This document shows positions 37,501 through 48,152 of a stretch of DNA of 64,000 nt, one piece after another. Made by a program: the position numbers and the translations under genes. The stretch lies in contig QLIY01000750.1 of the NCBI GenBank assembly GCA_003260075.1, positions 1-64,000 on the forward strand, in the 5' to 3' direction. The notes below the pieces were generated by a model that saw only the letters and a program-made list of their open reading frames with translations, made no database searches and was not told the DNA's origin. The DNA comes from Phallusia mammillata. Lineage: Eukaryota > Chordata > Ascidiacea > Phlebobranchia > Ascidiidae. The number at the start of each line of letters is the position of its first letter. The first letter of the stretch is position 1.

Positions 37501-38635
37501 TACTTATTACTTATCATCCAATGAAAAAAAACATTTGTTCTCTTGTGTCTTTAGTGGCAACAAAAACACAAAAACTTTATAGCGTTTGTGTCAGAGGGCT
37601 GGTTGTACTTTACGTAACAGCGTTGTTAGACATTGATATTTTAGTAGCCCCACCAAGTGTTTTACCCTTTTTGAGTATGTAAACACCCTGCTTAGGATGC
37701 TGTGTTTAAACAGATAAACATTTAGTGATTCAATAATACATTAAGTAAACGAAATTTTTGCTTTGTTTCATAATAAATGTAAAAATGTTAAGTAAAGCAA
37801 AATACTCAGATGCTAAAAACGTGGCAAAAAGTTGTTCGCATACTGTGCTGCAGATGGGTAAAAACTGCTTTTTAGGCTGCTTTGGGATCTGCTGCTCTGG
37901 ACCAAGCTAGACGACTTGGATACACTAAGGACGATGATCAAATATACTGGGGAGAGCAGGTTGGTGCTTGAATGATTTTGTGACCACATTGTTATACTAA
38001 GTTTAAATGGGTCCACTCAAAAGCGAAAATAATTTTTATAGCAAAACATAAACTTAAAATATTCAAAATATATTACAATAAGTTCTCCATGCTGTCGTTC
38101 TGCGGTTGGATGATTTCGTTTTTTGAAGTGCTTTATTATAATGGATGCATTGCAATTAATGGTTGACAATATTTTATGTTTTGCTGACAGTAGGTCTAAT
38201 GTTTAAAGAAAATTCCTAAAAACCACCGTGAACTGAACTGCCTTGTAATGGAAAATATGTTAGGTTTCGCCTTTTCGGTGCATGTTTTGGTGTTGCTTTA
38301 CGCACTTTTTTACTTCGTTGTAGATTCTCGTGCTCGCCGTTATTGCCACTTTAATAACCGCTCCTATTGGCGCTTTCGGCATCAGTTACTTTGGCCCGAA
38401 GCTGTTAACGGCAGCCCCAGGATCAGCTCTTAACCCTGAAGGCGGAATCGACAACGAGGCTTTCCATGTATCTCATGACCACAGCGAAAGCTCTGCGGAC
38501 GAACCACATGAAAAGCAAGGTGCGCAACGCCACTCTCATCTTCCTGGAGTCAAAGTCGTGGTGAATCACATGGATGAAATCAAAGAAGAAGAGGATACGA
38601 GCGACGACGGATTTACGGACGAAGCTGTTATGTAG
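26079..38635 (+). CDS. SLC9B2: SLC9B-family Na+/H+ antiporter (NHA2-like)
   Basis: Twelve coding exons: 26079-26310, 26587-26760, 26832-26977, 29955-30082, 32410-32546, 32724-32873, 33208-33329, 33838-33978, 35840-35936, 36876-37024, 37876-37959, 38324-38635; about 623 aa (human NHA2 537). An acidic serine-rich cytosolic N-terminus of about 75 residues precedes a CPA2-type membrane domain. Hydrophobic segments include ALVLGLVYGTFWALAP, ASLLMGLALRNLP, FMLAAVSPAVVIPSLIIL and LLLSIGIFFVFGTE. The family's paired aspartates are present (AASGIDDVLAIAGF). WIPKGTVQAALGSAALD matches the conserved late helix region. The tail is hydrophilic and histidine/acid-rich (HVSHDHSESS, DEIKEEEDTSDDG). Function in the family: electroneutral or electrogenic cation/proton exchange at plasma membrane and endolysosomes. 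SLC9B1 and SLC9B2 are not separable here. Introns 3-5 contain haplotype duplications and TEs, giving false exon copies at 28020-28053, 29418-29453 and 40535-40575. Confidence 0.93.
27613..27775. mobile_element. Short hAT-type element, polymorphic insertion
   Basis: 163 bp, with left end CAGGGGTCCCTTGGGGG, right end GGTTAAGAACCACTG and a perfect 8-bp target duplication ATGTAAAC (27605-27612 and 27776-27783). The sister copy at 28675-28690 shows the unoccupied site with a single ATGTAAAC. This demonstrates insertion rather than ancient sequence. Confidence 0.92.
28477..28561 (+). other. 85-base poly-G run replacing real sequence
   Basis: The sister copy has 72 nt of ordinary sequence (27414-27485) between the same flanks (CTTGAAAATT and TCCAC). 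The G-run therefore substitutes for unread bases. Confidence 0.88.
28906..30000 (+). repeat. Duplicate with a false partial antiporter exon, joined by G-run 29454-29464
   Basis: Copy 1 (about 28910-29453) ends inside an exon (29418-29453, GCGATGGCGAAGG..) in 11 G. Copy 2 (29465-30000) repeats the same intron with differences and continues the complete exon 29955-30082. Confidence 0.88.
31092..31508. mobile_element. hAT-type element, family C, antiporter intron 4
   Basis: Inverted ends CAGTGGTTCTCAACC and GTTGAGAACCACTG with a perfect 8-bp target duplication CTTTATAC (31084-31091 and 31509-31516). 417 bp in the assembly, but it contains a nested insertion with a 10-N gap of unknown true length. 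Confidence 0.93.
31304..31345. mobile_element. Nested hAT-type element, family D, collapsed at a gap
   Basis: The left end CAGGGGCGGGCAACATA and a right remnant ending TG are flanked by perfect 8-bp duplications GTCTAGAC (31296-31303 and 31346-31353). Ten N at 31334-31343 replace most of the body. It inserted into the family C element and is therefore younger than it. Confidence 0.88.
34780..35021 (+). repeat. Duplicate joined by G-run 34895-34904
   Basis: 34780-34894 and 34906-35021 both start GTGAGTTTACAATCGCC and differ at a few bases. Located in an antiporter intron. Confidence 0.85.
35041..35839. other. Antiporter intron, nothing else seen
   Basis: AT-rich intronic sequence with no repeat ends or ORFs that I could support; the introns 35937-36875 and 37025-37875 are similar. 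Confidence 0.5.
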
Positions 38636-38963
38636 AAAATATAGCGCTTATTTTTTTTTACTTTTATCGACACAGTTTAAAGCTACATTTATTTTGCTTG
38701 ACGGGATGTACAAAGTGACAGCGGAAACAATAGTAGAGACATATTACTCGGCGAAACAAAAGGTTGATCAAGTTGTGTTTCAATACACAGCCTTGAATGT
38801 TCAATACGGTAAACCAATACAGCTTTATCTATAGGCTAAACTTGCTTAATGCTCAGTGACAAAATAGCCTAGTTTGTGCGGGTAAACCTGGATATTGTCG
38901 TAGCTGAAAATCGTTGAGAACAAAACACAAACAAAAACATTTTGATTGTGGTGAAGATGTAAA

Positions 38964-38969
38964 ATAAAC
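38964..38969 (+). terminator. Poly(A) signal AATAAA (antiporter)
   Basis: First canonical signal after the stop at 38633-38635. Confidence 0.5.
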
Positions 38970-39434
38970 TTTTTTTCGCAAGCTATCTAATAACTATCTG
39001 ATGTAACTATAAATAAATTTTCAGCACCATTATTATCTACTTTAGCAGTAAATTTGTTTGGAAACGTAATTGGATTTTGACGACGTTACATCTCCCAATT
39101 TTGATCAAATGTTATTTTTCATATGAGCACTTGTATACGTACTCGCACAATTTGTGGCCAAATAAACTATGCTTGAAAAACACCAACGATCTTCGATGGA
39201 CAAAAGTAGAATTCAAAATACATATTTCAATTTCCGCAATCCAACAATTTAACTAAGGAGCACTATGTGAAAGAGAAGGTTTCCTATTTAAAAATGCATA
39301 AAAAAAGGTAATCATAAGCTGACGTAACTCATATATATAACAAAAAGTTCGATAAAGTATAAAATGACTGCATGTCATTACCCACAGCGTGATATACCAT
39401 TACCGGGATCAGTTTAAAACACCACAAAAAATTA

Positions 39435-39667
39435 GAATTGTGAAAATTTGTTATCACAGCGCTACAATTAAACATCAAAGGAAGGATGCCAGATTGTAAA
39501 GAAAATCTGAAGCTTGTTTCGGTTATTTTCTCCTAGAGCCGATTATAAAAGGCGTATCCAGCAAACACATCCTGTACTCGGAATGCGTTGCACAGCACCA
39601 TAGCAACCTGTTTAATGTGTATTTAACCCAGGGGCGGGCAACTTCTCCAGTCGGCGGGCCTGATATG

Positions 39668-39751
<84 letters not shown>

Positions 39752-40255
39752 CTAAATCAAATACAATTAAGAACGTCACAATTACAATACAGTACAAACA
39801 ATCTAACTGATATAACATAAAATTATTCACGGGGGGGGGGTTGTGAAAGAATTGTGAAAATTTGTTATCACAGCGCTACAATTAAACATCAAAGGAAGGA
39901 TGCCAGATTGTAAAGAAAATCTGAAGCTTGTTTCGGTTATTTTCTCCTAGAGCCGATTATAAAAGGCGTATCCAGCAAACACATCCTGTACTCGGAATGC
40001 GTTGCACAGCACCATAGCAACCTGTTTAATGTGTATTTAACCCAGGGGCGGGCAACTTCTCCAGTCGGCGGGCCTGATATGGGAAAATGAAGTACTTGGC
40101 GGGCCGGATTCCTGAATCGATACGTTAATCGCGTATTTATCCAGTGATTTAAAACGGATTTTTGACCACCTCCTAAATCAAATACAATTAAGAACGTCAC
40201 AATTACAATACAGTACAAACAATCTAACTGATATAACATAAAATTATTCACCACA
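39435..40255 (+). repeat. Haplotype duplicate joined by G-run 39831-39840, with an 81-G substitution
   Basis: Copy 1 (39435-39830) and copy 2 (39847-40255) are almost identical. In copy 1, 39671-39751 is 81 G; in copy 2 the same interval holds 88 nt of ordinary sequence (40085-40172). Confidence 0.9.
39629..39670. mobile_element. Left end of a family D hAT-type element (both copies)
   Basis: CAGGGGCGGGCAACTTC at 39629, repeated at 40043 in the sister copy, matches the family D end at 31304. No right end or target duplication could be found, so its extent is unknown. A GGCCGCGGGTC-like motif near 40491 could be the right subterminal region. Confidence 0.5.
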
Positions 40256-40534
40256 GCAAATTTAATGCATACAACACAGACTTAGATACTGTTGAAACAC
40301 TAACTAGGGTACACATGTGGAAACAAAGGAAACCGTGAAAGCAGGCCACACACATGGTTGGCACCGTAACAATGGACGTATGGTGCGATGGTAACAACGG
40401 CGGGAAAGTTTTTTACTTTTGGGGAGCGTTACTGTCCGTTACAACTATAATTTGACATAGTAAGCAAGTAGTGGGGGATTGCGGCAGACTGTGGCCGCGG
40501 GTCACATTATCATGTAAGACCGGAAACTGTCTGC

Positions 40535-40655
40535 ACAGGCACTTTTCCATCAAACACAACCACTGGAATCCCACCAGGTACAAGGCACAATAAATTTACG
40601 CAGTTTTGTGTGTGAACTGATGTATCATTGGCGGCAACTTGCCATAAAAGGATTA
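40535..40655 (+). repeat. Displaced copy of an antiporter exon end and intron
   Basis: Identical by eye to 32831-32951, including the last 43 nt of exon 32724-32873 and its donor GTACAAG. It ends at a single N (40656). It lies about 2 kb beyond the antiporter stop codon and cannot be part of that gene. Confidence 0.88.
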
Positions 40656-41329
40656 NCTTGTCAGGTCACAAACGTTGATCTATTGTACAGACGTCATGCA
40701 AACTTGTGAGGCTCAATTATAGACTGATCCCTGCAGACACAAATATGCGTTTACTGCCGATGAATGTATTGAAAACTAAATATACAGACTTTAGGTTTTC
40801 ATCCTAAATCTATGGTAAAAGGTATAGGCAATGAGAAATATATTTTGCCAAAATGTAGGCCTACACTAATTTCCACCAAATGCATTGCAGCATGTGATTA
40901 CCAAACTGCTGTCACACGAAATTTTAGTGATCGAGTGAGTAAAACCAATTAAGTAAGTTGAATGAATAAATAAATCTTAGTTTTTCTGTCTTTTATAGCG
41001 CAAAATTAAGTCATAACTGATGCAGAACACAAGCTTTTACTACATGCCTTTAATCCAGTTGGATACAGGGCTGGATTAACCATCAGGTAAAGTATAACCA
41101 CGTGCTTAGATCATCGACGAAAGAGTTGGTATATACTTCAAAAACCTTTGGTTGCCGAATTTTCAGCAGTATCTAAGTTCGTTATATACCACCCAACGGG
41201 ATTTTTCTAGTTGGTAACCTACTGCGTCGTTTTGTATGAATTTAATTATGTTACAAAACAATAAGCTTTCGAGCACGCTTCGTTTGCCACGAATCCTTTC
41301 GCTTCAATGGCGACAGCGCGTTTACCATA

Positions 41330-41405
41330 TATCCACCAATTGTGCCCTAAACATTGTCGCGCTTTATAACTTCTCAACATTGCGCAGCTATTTCCGACTT
41401 GGTGA
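41330..41405. repeat. Dispersed repeat, copy 2
   Basis: Diverged partner of 12425-12490, sharing CCACCAATTGTGCCC and later blocks. It lies within a 96-codon ORF (41236-41526) that is not considered coding. Confidence 0.45.
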
Positions 41406-41537
41406 ATATTATAGCGCGATTGTTCTGCTTCGATTTGTTTCACCCGGCAAAATAAACTCGACTCAACTCATTCACAAGGTAACCACTGTGAGAGTGCGAG
41501 GGGCAACAAAAAATGCAGGTGCCTAGGTTCTCTAGTC

Positions 41538-41974
41538 CAGGGGTCCGCAAATAGTGGGTCGCGACCCAAATTTGGGTCGCGAGACCTTCCAGTCTGGGTC
41601 GCAAAATATTTTAAATTTTCCATGAATATAAGAATCGCATCTATAGTATTAATGAACTTCAGCTTTTTCAATCTCCTAACTATTATTGCATTGTTACATA
41701 TGACTACGTAACTGTTACACCTGCGGAAGCAGTCATGCTTTTCTGTTACCATTTTGCAGAATAAATACGTTCGTTTACCTGTCTGTTTTATGTGCTGAGT
41801 TTCGCTTTATTTTGTGAAAGAAAATAGCAACTGACAAAAGCAGAATAGCAGTCTTAGTATTGATATCTAGTTGCTTAGTATTTTCCACAAACTTACATGA
41901 TAACAAAATGCTTGGGTCGCCATAATTTAGAGCAATTTTTTTAGGGTCGCGCCAAAAGTATTTGCGGACCCCTG
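41538..41974. mobile_element. hAT-type non-autonomous element, family E
   Basis: 437 bp with inverted ends CAGGGGTCCGCAAATA and TATTTGCGGACCCCTG. GGGTCGCG motifs recur near both ends. Flanking 8-mers CTCTAGTC and CTCTGTGT match only partly, so the target duplication is decayed. The body is AT-rich with no transposase. Confidence 0.85.
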
Positions 41975-42425
41975 CTCTGTGTACATAACTACTTAATATA
42001 GTCATCTATTTACGTCAGTATGTATTTGTCGCAGAAAATGATAATGTGGAGGGGATCGCGAGCTAACAAGTTTGCCAAGCCCTACATTGGAGAACTATTT
42101 GGATTCAAGCAAATTTTAAAATAGCTGGCTATGTTTGGCTAATAACTCAAGTATCGAATCTTAAACATTGGACGTTTTCAGAAAACACACCTTTACGGCG
42201 ATCGCGAGAAAGGCCATCTCGTGCATTTTTTACTTTATTTTTGACGTTTCATAAGTTATGATATCTGTGAATGGGAATTTCCCGTAAAGCCGTTTTCGTT
42301 GGAAAATTTCCAATACAATACAGAATCAGATACAGTACTGTAAGTGTAGGTGATTTAGCGAATTTTATTGTTTATAATTTCGTTGCTGTCCCACACAATG
42401 CAACAAACATTTAGTGCTTTATAAC

Positions 42426-45400
42426 ATGTCGTATCCGAAGCAGCCAGCATATCCGAGCCAACCTGCTGCTCAAGGAGTGATTTTGAGTGATATCGTACAG
42501 GCTGTGCAACAGAATGCTCCCACCGCCTGCTTAGACATTTTGAAAGCTAACCCAGAAAAAGTTGACGTCAAAGTAAGACATGGATTTGTGTTCTATGGAT
42601 GGTTATGTAGGACGTAGGTTAAAGCAACGCCAAATGCCGCAATGCGTTGGTTGAACTTGAAGCATGAATCTGCATTTGCATCGGTTATCTTTTTTAAATT
42701 GCATTTGTTATTTCGATTGTGAAACATAATCTGTGCTAATTTATCTGTACAGCCCACTCTTTTAGTGTAATTTATGCGATGCATCTATTCTGTTCTGTTG
42801 TTCTTGATTTGCACGCTGATTATAAATTTGCACATTGTTTTATTAAATAGCCATAGCAACTTAAGTCAGATGTTATCTTTTTGGAAACTCTTATGCAAAG
42901 GGCCTTACTTTTTGTGTGCAAAGTCTAGATAATTTGAGGGAAAATAAAAATCGAAATTATTTGAATAAAGTAAGTCAATAGATCTGCCTAAAAATATTAC
43001 TACAACACTTAATTTCAAGTCTTGAATTTTTTAAGTTTATTTTTGTTTATTTGCAGGGTTTTAATGGTACAACTCCACTCCATCAAGCTTGTTTGCGAGG
43101 TGTTCTTTCAATCGCTGAAATTCTCTTGGATAGAGGGGCAGACCCAAATGCAAGATCTGATCATGGTTGGTTTTTGTAAAAAAAGTCCTAACAAATGGCA
43201 ATTGGTATATTTTACCGAAGGTCAATTTTTTAAGTTTCTAAAGGATACATATAAAACCCATTTTTTTACAAACAATGTAATGACACAGACCCAAAACATA
43301 TAGTTGTAGTTCATATTCGTGTTAATATTGCCAACGTATCTGTTGAAAAGTTGACCTATGCTGTCAGCCGTTTAGAAATTCCTTTGATTTTTTTCTAATC
43401 TTTGTTGTTTTAAAGTTTTTCATGCAATAATGGAAAAAAGCCATTTTCACTTAAAAAAGACAAAGGCCAAAGGTAAAACAGTCAGTCAGTTTCTTGTGGC
43501 AAGTTTGGAACAACTTCAAGTTCCAACAAATACTTTAAGCCCTATAGAACAGCAAAATCAGCTCGTTTCTGTAACAAGTTCACACTAGGGCACATAAACA
43601 AAACGGGTCAACAGAGTTCAACTGAATAAAAAGTCTAATGTAAAAACAGTGTGGTTATAACTTACACTATATTATCTTTACCCTGTTGTTGCTTAACCTA
43701 AACTATACATTGACAACAGGAGAAACACCAGTGTTGTATGCCTGTCGCAATGGGAATGTTTCTCTAATTCATTTACTACTTACCTCTGGTGGGGATGTTG
43801 ATGCCACAGACAAAAATGGCAATGGATGTATGCACTATGCTTCATTGGGTGGAAGCATGTAAGTGATCATTTTTTCAAATTGACATTGAATGTAAATCAT
43901 AGTAAGCCAGGCCTATAATGTCTTTAATAGACCTGGCGTACTACGTTTTATCGATATGTATGCCGTGACCTGTGATTGCTGGTCTGCATCGAGGCTTCAG
44001 GGCTGATCCCAGTATGAATATATATGTTTTATCTTAGACATTGAATGTATATTTAGATTTTAAACTTCAAACAAAGACTTTTATTACCTAAACAAGTATA
44101 ATTACCAAGTTTATATTTTGAAACATGTAATTTTCCAGTAGGTTAATATGTATATAACTGGCCGAGTCATGTTTATTTAATTATTTGATTTTTTTTAAGT
44201 CCTTTTCGCTGATATATTTCAATGTCATACTATCATTATAAATTCATAATATTATATATTTAGCATGTCAAATAATATTTTAACATGTATTATACGGGGT
44301 AAAATTATTAGCCTGTTGACCAAATTGAGGTTAACAAAGTGATGCTGACCGGGATCCAAATGTGTAAAAAGGACCAAAATTGTTTTGTATTTAAGTGGCA
44401 AAAGTTTAGCACCATTATATTAGAGTTTTTGGGGGAAAAACACATACTTTTATTGTTTTAGTGTTGCAGTCCATTACATCGGGACACAAACCCACCTAAA
44501 CTTTAACATGCAAAACAATAATGGAGACACACCACTTCATATAAGCTGCCAAAATCGAAGCAATATGCTTACAAACTTTCTTCTAAGAAACTCAGTAAGT
44601 TGCAATTCTGTTGTACCTGATGTTTTCTGTAAAATAGTATGTTACGTTTTTGTTACAACATTTTTAAACTGTTAAGAGTTAGACTTTTTGGGAAATAGTT
44701 AATTGTCATGTGCATTTTGTGTAGTGTCTTTTTTTATTGTTTTACCTCAAGGAAAATGAATACTAGTTTAACTGTGATATATATATGTGAATTTGAAAAT
44801 TGCATATGTTTGCAAACAGTTTCCAATATGAGTCCACTACTCTACTCTATGATATGTTCATATTTTGTGCAGAGATGTGACCCATGCATTCAGAATAACA
44901 AAGGAGTGACAGCCCTTCATATTGCTGCCCAGCTTGGTGACAGCGAACTGTGCTGGAGGCTTCTTACCATAGCAACATGTCGGCTCTGTCACATAAAGGA
45001 TGAATTAGGAAACACTCCACTTGACATTGCTCGCAATGAACCCAATCAAAGGTCAAAAAGAATTGATAAAATATGACATAACCAGAGACTAAGGCAAAGT
45101 GATACTTGGGAAGTTAGGAAGATAGTTATAAAGTGTATGTGTGTTTCAATATTGGTTGATTGTACATGTTTTAGTTCTTTACTTATGTGTTTGGATTTCT
45201 TTATGTGGAGGATATTTGCAAAAATAACAGTTTTTTTGTTTCATTAGAAACAAGTCCCTTCCTGAACAGCTTGCTTATTACAGTAAGCTAGATCCAATTA
45301 CCTCACCCAATGGTCCCAAAGGTATGTTTTGAATGAGAATTTGTTATGGTTTGCTTTTATAAAGTGAAAAAAAATATTCATTCCTGTTGTTTACAATAGA

Positions 45401-47584
45401 CCAAACAAAGAAATTTAAAAAACCCTACTTAGAAACACTGAAAAGTTAAGGTTTGATTACTAATAAATGTGACTGACGTATGCTTTAAACAGGAACTTGG
45501 CTGACACTTGCCTTCCTTCCATTTGTCTGGGCTGGAGCTGTGTTTGTGTTGTCAAGTTACCTGGGCAGTTTTGCTGCCCTTTTTGCCTTGATTGCCTTTT
45601 TATTGCTTGTTGCTTTTGTCTCCAGGTATATAAATTTAGCTTTAAATTTTCCATTTTTTTGGTTTGATTTTAATGTTTTTGTGTATATATTTACTCAACT
45701 ATAAGCCACATGTTGTGCTATTAGATAAACAATTCTACCCAGCAGAGCGTATGTTAATGTGTAAGCCAAAATGTAAAAGACTTTTTAACAAAAAATAAAC
45801 AAAAAGTAGAGGTGTGAAAATAGTATCAGCATGATATTGAAATGTGAGCTGCCCTCGATTGTGAAAACTACATAATTTGTGCCTTACAATTGAATAAATT
45901 CGGCATTTTACTTTTTAGGCAAAGCCATAGGATTCCCCATCCATGTGGTTGGCCAAACCCAATATTTCTTGGTGGATTTGCTGCTGGTATTGTTCACTGT
46001 ATTATTGGTGCCTTCTTCAAGATTTTACCTGATATCCTTCAAATAAGATTTAAACATTTTTGACTAACAAAAATTGATGGTCAAATTCAGGGCTCGAATG
46101 CTGGGCGGTAGACTGCACTTACCAATTTGAGTAGTTTACTTACACTGCACATACTTTTTACACCACAAGGCATATTGTAAGATTTTAATCTGTGACTAAG
46201 CCTACTTATTTTGACACAGTTAAGTGTTTACCAATTTATTGTCTCTAAAATTACATTTTGTGCAGTTATGACTCCTTGACTTTTGTCATACCATTGTGGC
46301 CATGCCCAGTTCATTTTCTGGTTATAGTAACTCTGTGTCTTATCTGTCTCTACTACCTGCGGTACCTTGCAGTTGGTGACCCAGGAATAATTCGCCATGG
46401 TCGAGTGAGTGCTGATGGTCGCGAACTTGCAATTATGGATATTGTGAGAGGAAATACGAAGGAAGCAGATTTTTGTCCTTACACTGAGGTTAATATAAAC
46501 TTTTTGATATTTGAAACGAACTTTAATATATTTGGGGATATAACATTCTTTATTTGTTGTTTTTACAATTTACACATCTATGACAACATACTAAGATATA
46601 AATATCCATGTATCATAAGGAAATGATTGTCAAGGTAGAAAAACCAGAATTGTACCCCATCTGTCATTGTTTTTGTAATAAATCAGAAATAAGCTTTCAT
46701 TTTGTATGTACAATTTTCATTCAAAAATAATGTCAGTCATAAATCTATTTATTACAGGTGATTAAACCAGAATGGAGCAAATACTGTCGCTTATGTGAAA
46801 GAACTGTTAAGAATCTCGACCACCACTGTTTGTTTCTTAATAACTGTATCGCTACACTTAATCACAGATCTTTTGTTGTATTTCTTCTGGTTGTAATGAT
46901 GCTTCAAGTAAGTTAATAACTCATTATTGTTGAATATATGGTTTAATGGCTATTGAGAAACTAGCCATGTTATAACTCTACACTAAATGTTGTTAGTTAA
47001 TGTTATTTGTACACAAAAGTAAAATTTAAATTTATTCCTTAAAGTTCTGGGTTTCAATTAAATACAGTACTTTGCATTATCTAGTTTTTTAAAAAAAAAA
47101 AAAAAACTTAGTTAACAAACAGTGCATCTCTCCACAGACACTGTTTGTTGTTGATGTTTTGTTGATTACTGAAACTGATATGACCTCTGCACAATCCTAC
47201 ATAAGCCAGGTATTTCATGCACAACCCTGGTTGTTTGATCTTGCCCTGCTCTGTGTTTTGTCCTTTATGTGGGAGTTCACTTTGGTAGCTTCACAACTAA
47301 TAAACATATCAAGGGGTCAAACTGGTTATTTCAAAAGGTATGTATGTACCAGAACACATTTGAAATAAAGCTTTACTGTAATGATATTTATGTTACATAT
47401 AAATTATGACTTGGTGAATTTCTGAAGCAATCTGACCTTTTGTCATAAACGTAGGTGCAAAGGAAAATTGACAAAAATGGAAGCACTTCTCAACATTGTG
47501 CGTTTTTTTCTAAACCGAAAGCACAGTCAGTTTTGCGAGGAAAAATACCCACAAGGAGACGGAAATTCATTTTTGCATGCTTGA
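42426..47584 (+). CDS. Ankyrin-repeat DHHC palmitoyltransferase (ZDHHC13/17, Akr1 type)
   Basis: Twelve exons: 42426-42572, 43057-43165, 43720-43858, 44462-44594, 44873-45051, 45248-45321, 45493-45625, 45919-about 46031, 46266-46488, 46758-46907, 47138-47337, 47455-47584; about 575 aa. About six ankyrin units follow an N-terminal PSQP-rich stretch: TTPLHQACLRG, ETPVLYACRNG, NGCMHYASLGG, DTPLHISCQN, VTALHIAAQLG and NTPLDIA. Membrane helices flank the DHHC core (LDHHCLFLNNC). The product should S-acylate cytosolic cysteines at Golgi or other endomembranes. The first zinc site of the Cys-rich domain is degenerate: T, Y and T replace the usual C, H and C. The C-terminus is short. The exon 8/9 junction is unresolved: exon 8 has no GT donor in a compatible phase, and an ATATCCTT motif sits at 46032. 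Confidence 0.88.
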
Positions 47585-48152
47585 TCTACATCCTAAAATA
47601 TTTGTTTTAATTTAAAAACTTGAAGGTCTAGAGAAGCCACCTTGGCTGTCAGTTGCTTTTTGAAAAGGAATGGCACCATTTTTAACTAACTTGTGTGTGT
47701 AGCGCATAGTTATTGCATTGGTATCCACTGTGTTTCATTATTTTAGGTTTCTGTAATTTCAAACAAGTAAGTTTTATTGATATACAAATTTTACAGTTAT
47801 GCTGGGTTTTGTAAGTTGCATAATTTCTGCTGCAATGTATTGATGATGCACATGTTTATTTTAAAGCAGAAAGTTTATCACAGAACTGTACTGAAGAAGT
47901 ATGAGTTTTGCTATACTTATGTCGTTTTTGTCCATGTTATTACACAAGAAAAAGGTTCCAAAACAAAAATACTCTTTTATTTGTAAAAATATATGAATTT
48001 GTTGAACACAGTGGTAATATGAAAGCTCAGTAGGGTCGTTACCAACAAAGAGAAAAACGAAATTGAACATTACCCAGGTATTTGAGCCATAATAGGGTTA
48101 AACAGAAATAAACAAGGTTTCACAATAAGAACTGTGAAAATGAAATATTGCA
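47585..48152. other. Convergent 3' spacer between the ankyrin-DHHC gene and TTC8
   Basis: 570 bp holding both 3' UTRs. Two overlapping short ORFs on opposite strands have no domain and are dismissed. Confidence 0.55.

Larger units (their letters stand above)
38636..42425. other. Spacer between the antiporter and the ankyrin-DHHC gene
   Basis: Contains the antiporter 3' UTR (AATAAA at 38964-38969), a haplotype duplication with poly-G (39435-40255), a displaced antiporter fragment (40535-40655), one intact hAT element (41538-41974) and presumably the promoter of the ankyrin-DHHC gene. No gene was recognised. Confidence 0.55.

Noticed and set aside
41066-41085. CAGGGCTGGATTAACC as a hAT left end
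   Set aside because: Only a short adjacent inverted AATCCAG; no second end or duplication.
41236-41526. 96-codon ORF upstream of the family E element
   Set aside because: No domain; overlaps a dispersed repeat and an opposing ORF of similar length.
46086-46112. CAGGGCTCGAATGCTGGGCGG as a transposon end or a micro-exon of the ankyrin-DHHC gene
   Set aside because: No matching right end, and as an exon it either stops or leaves an incompatible phase.
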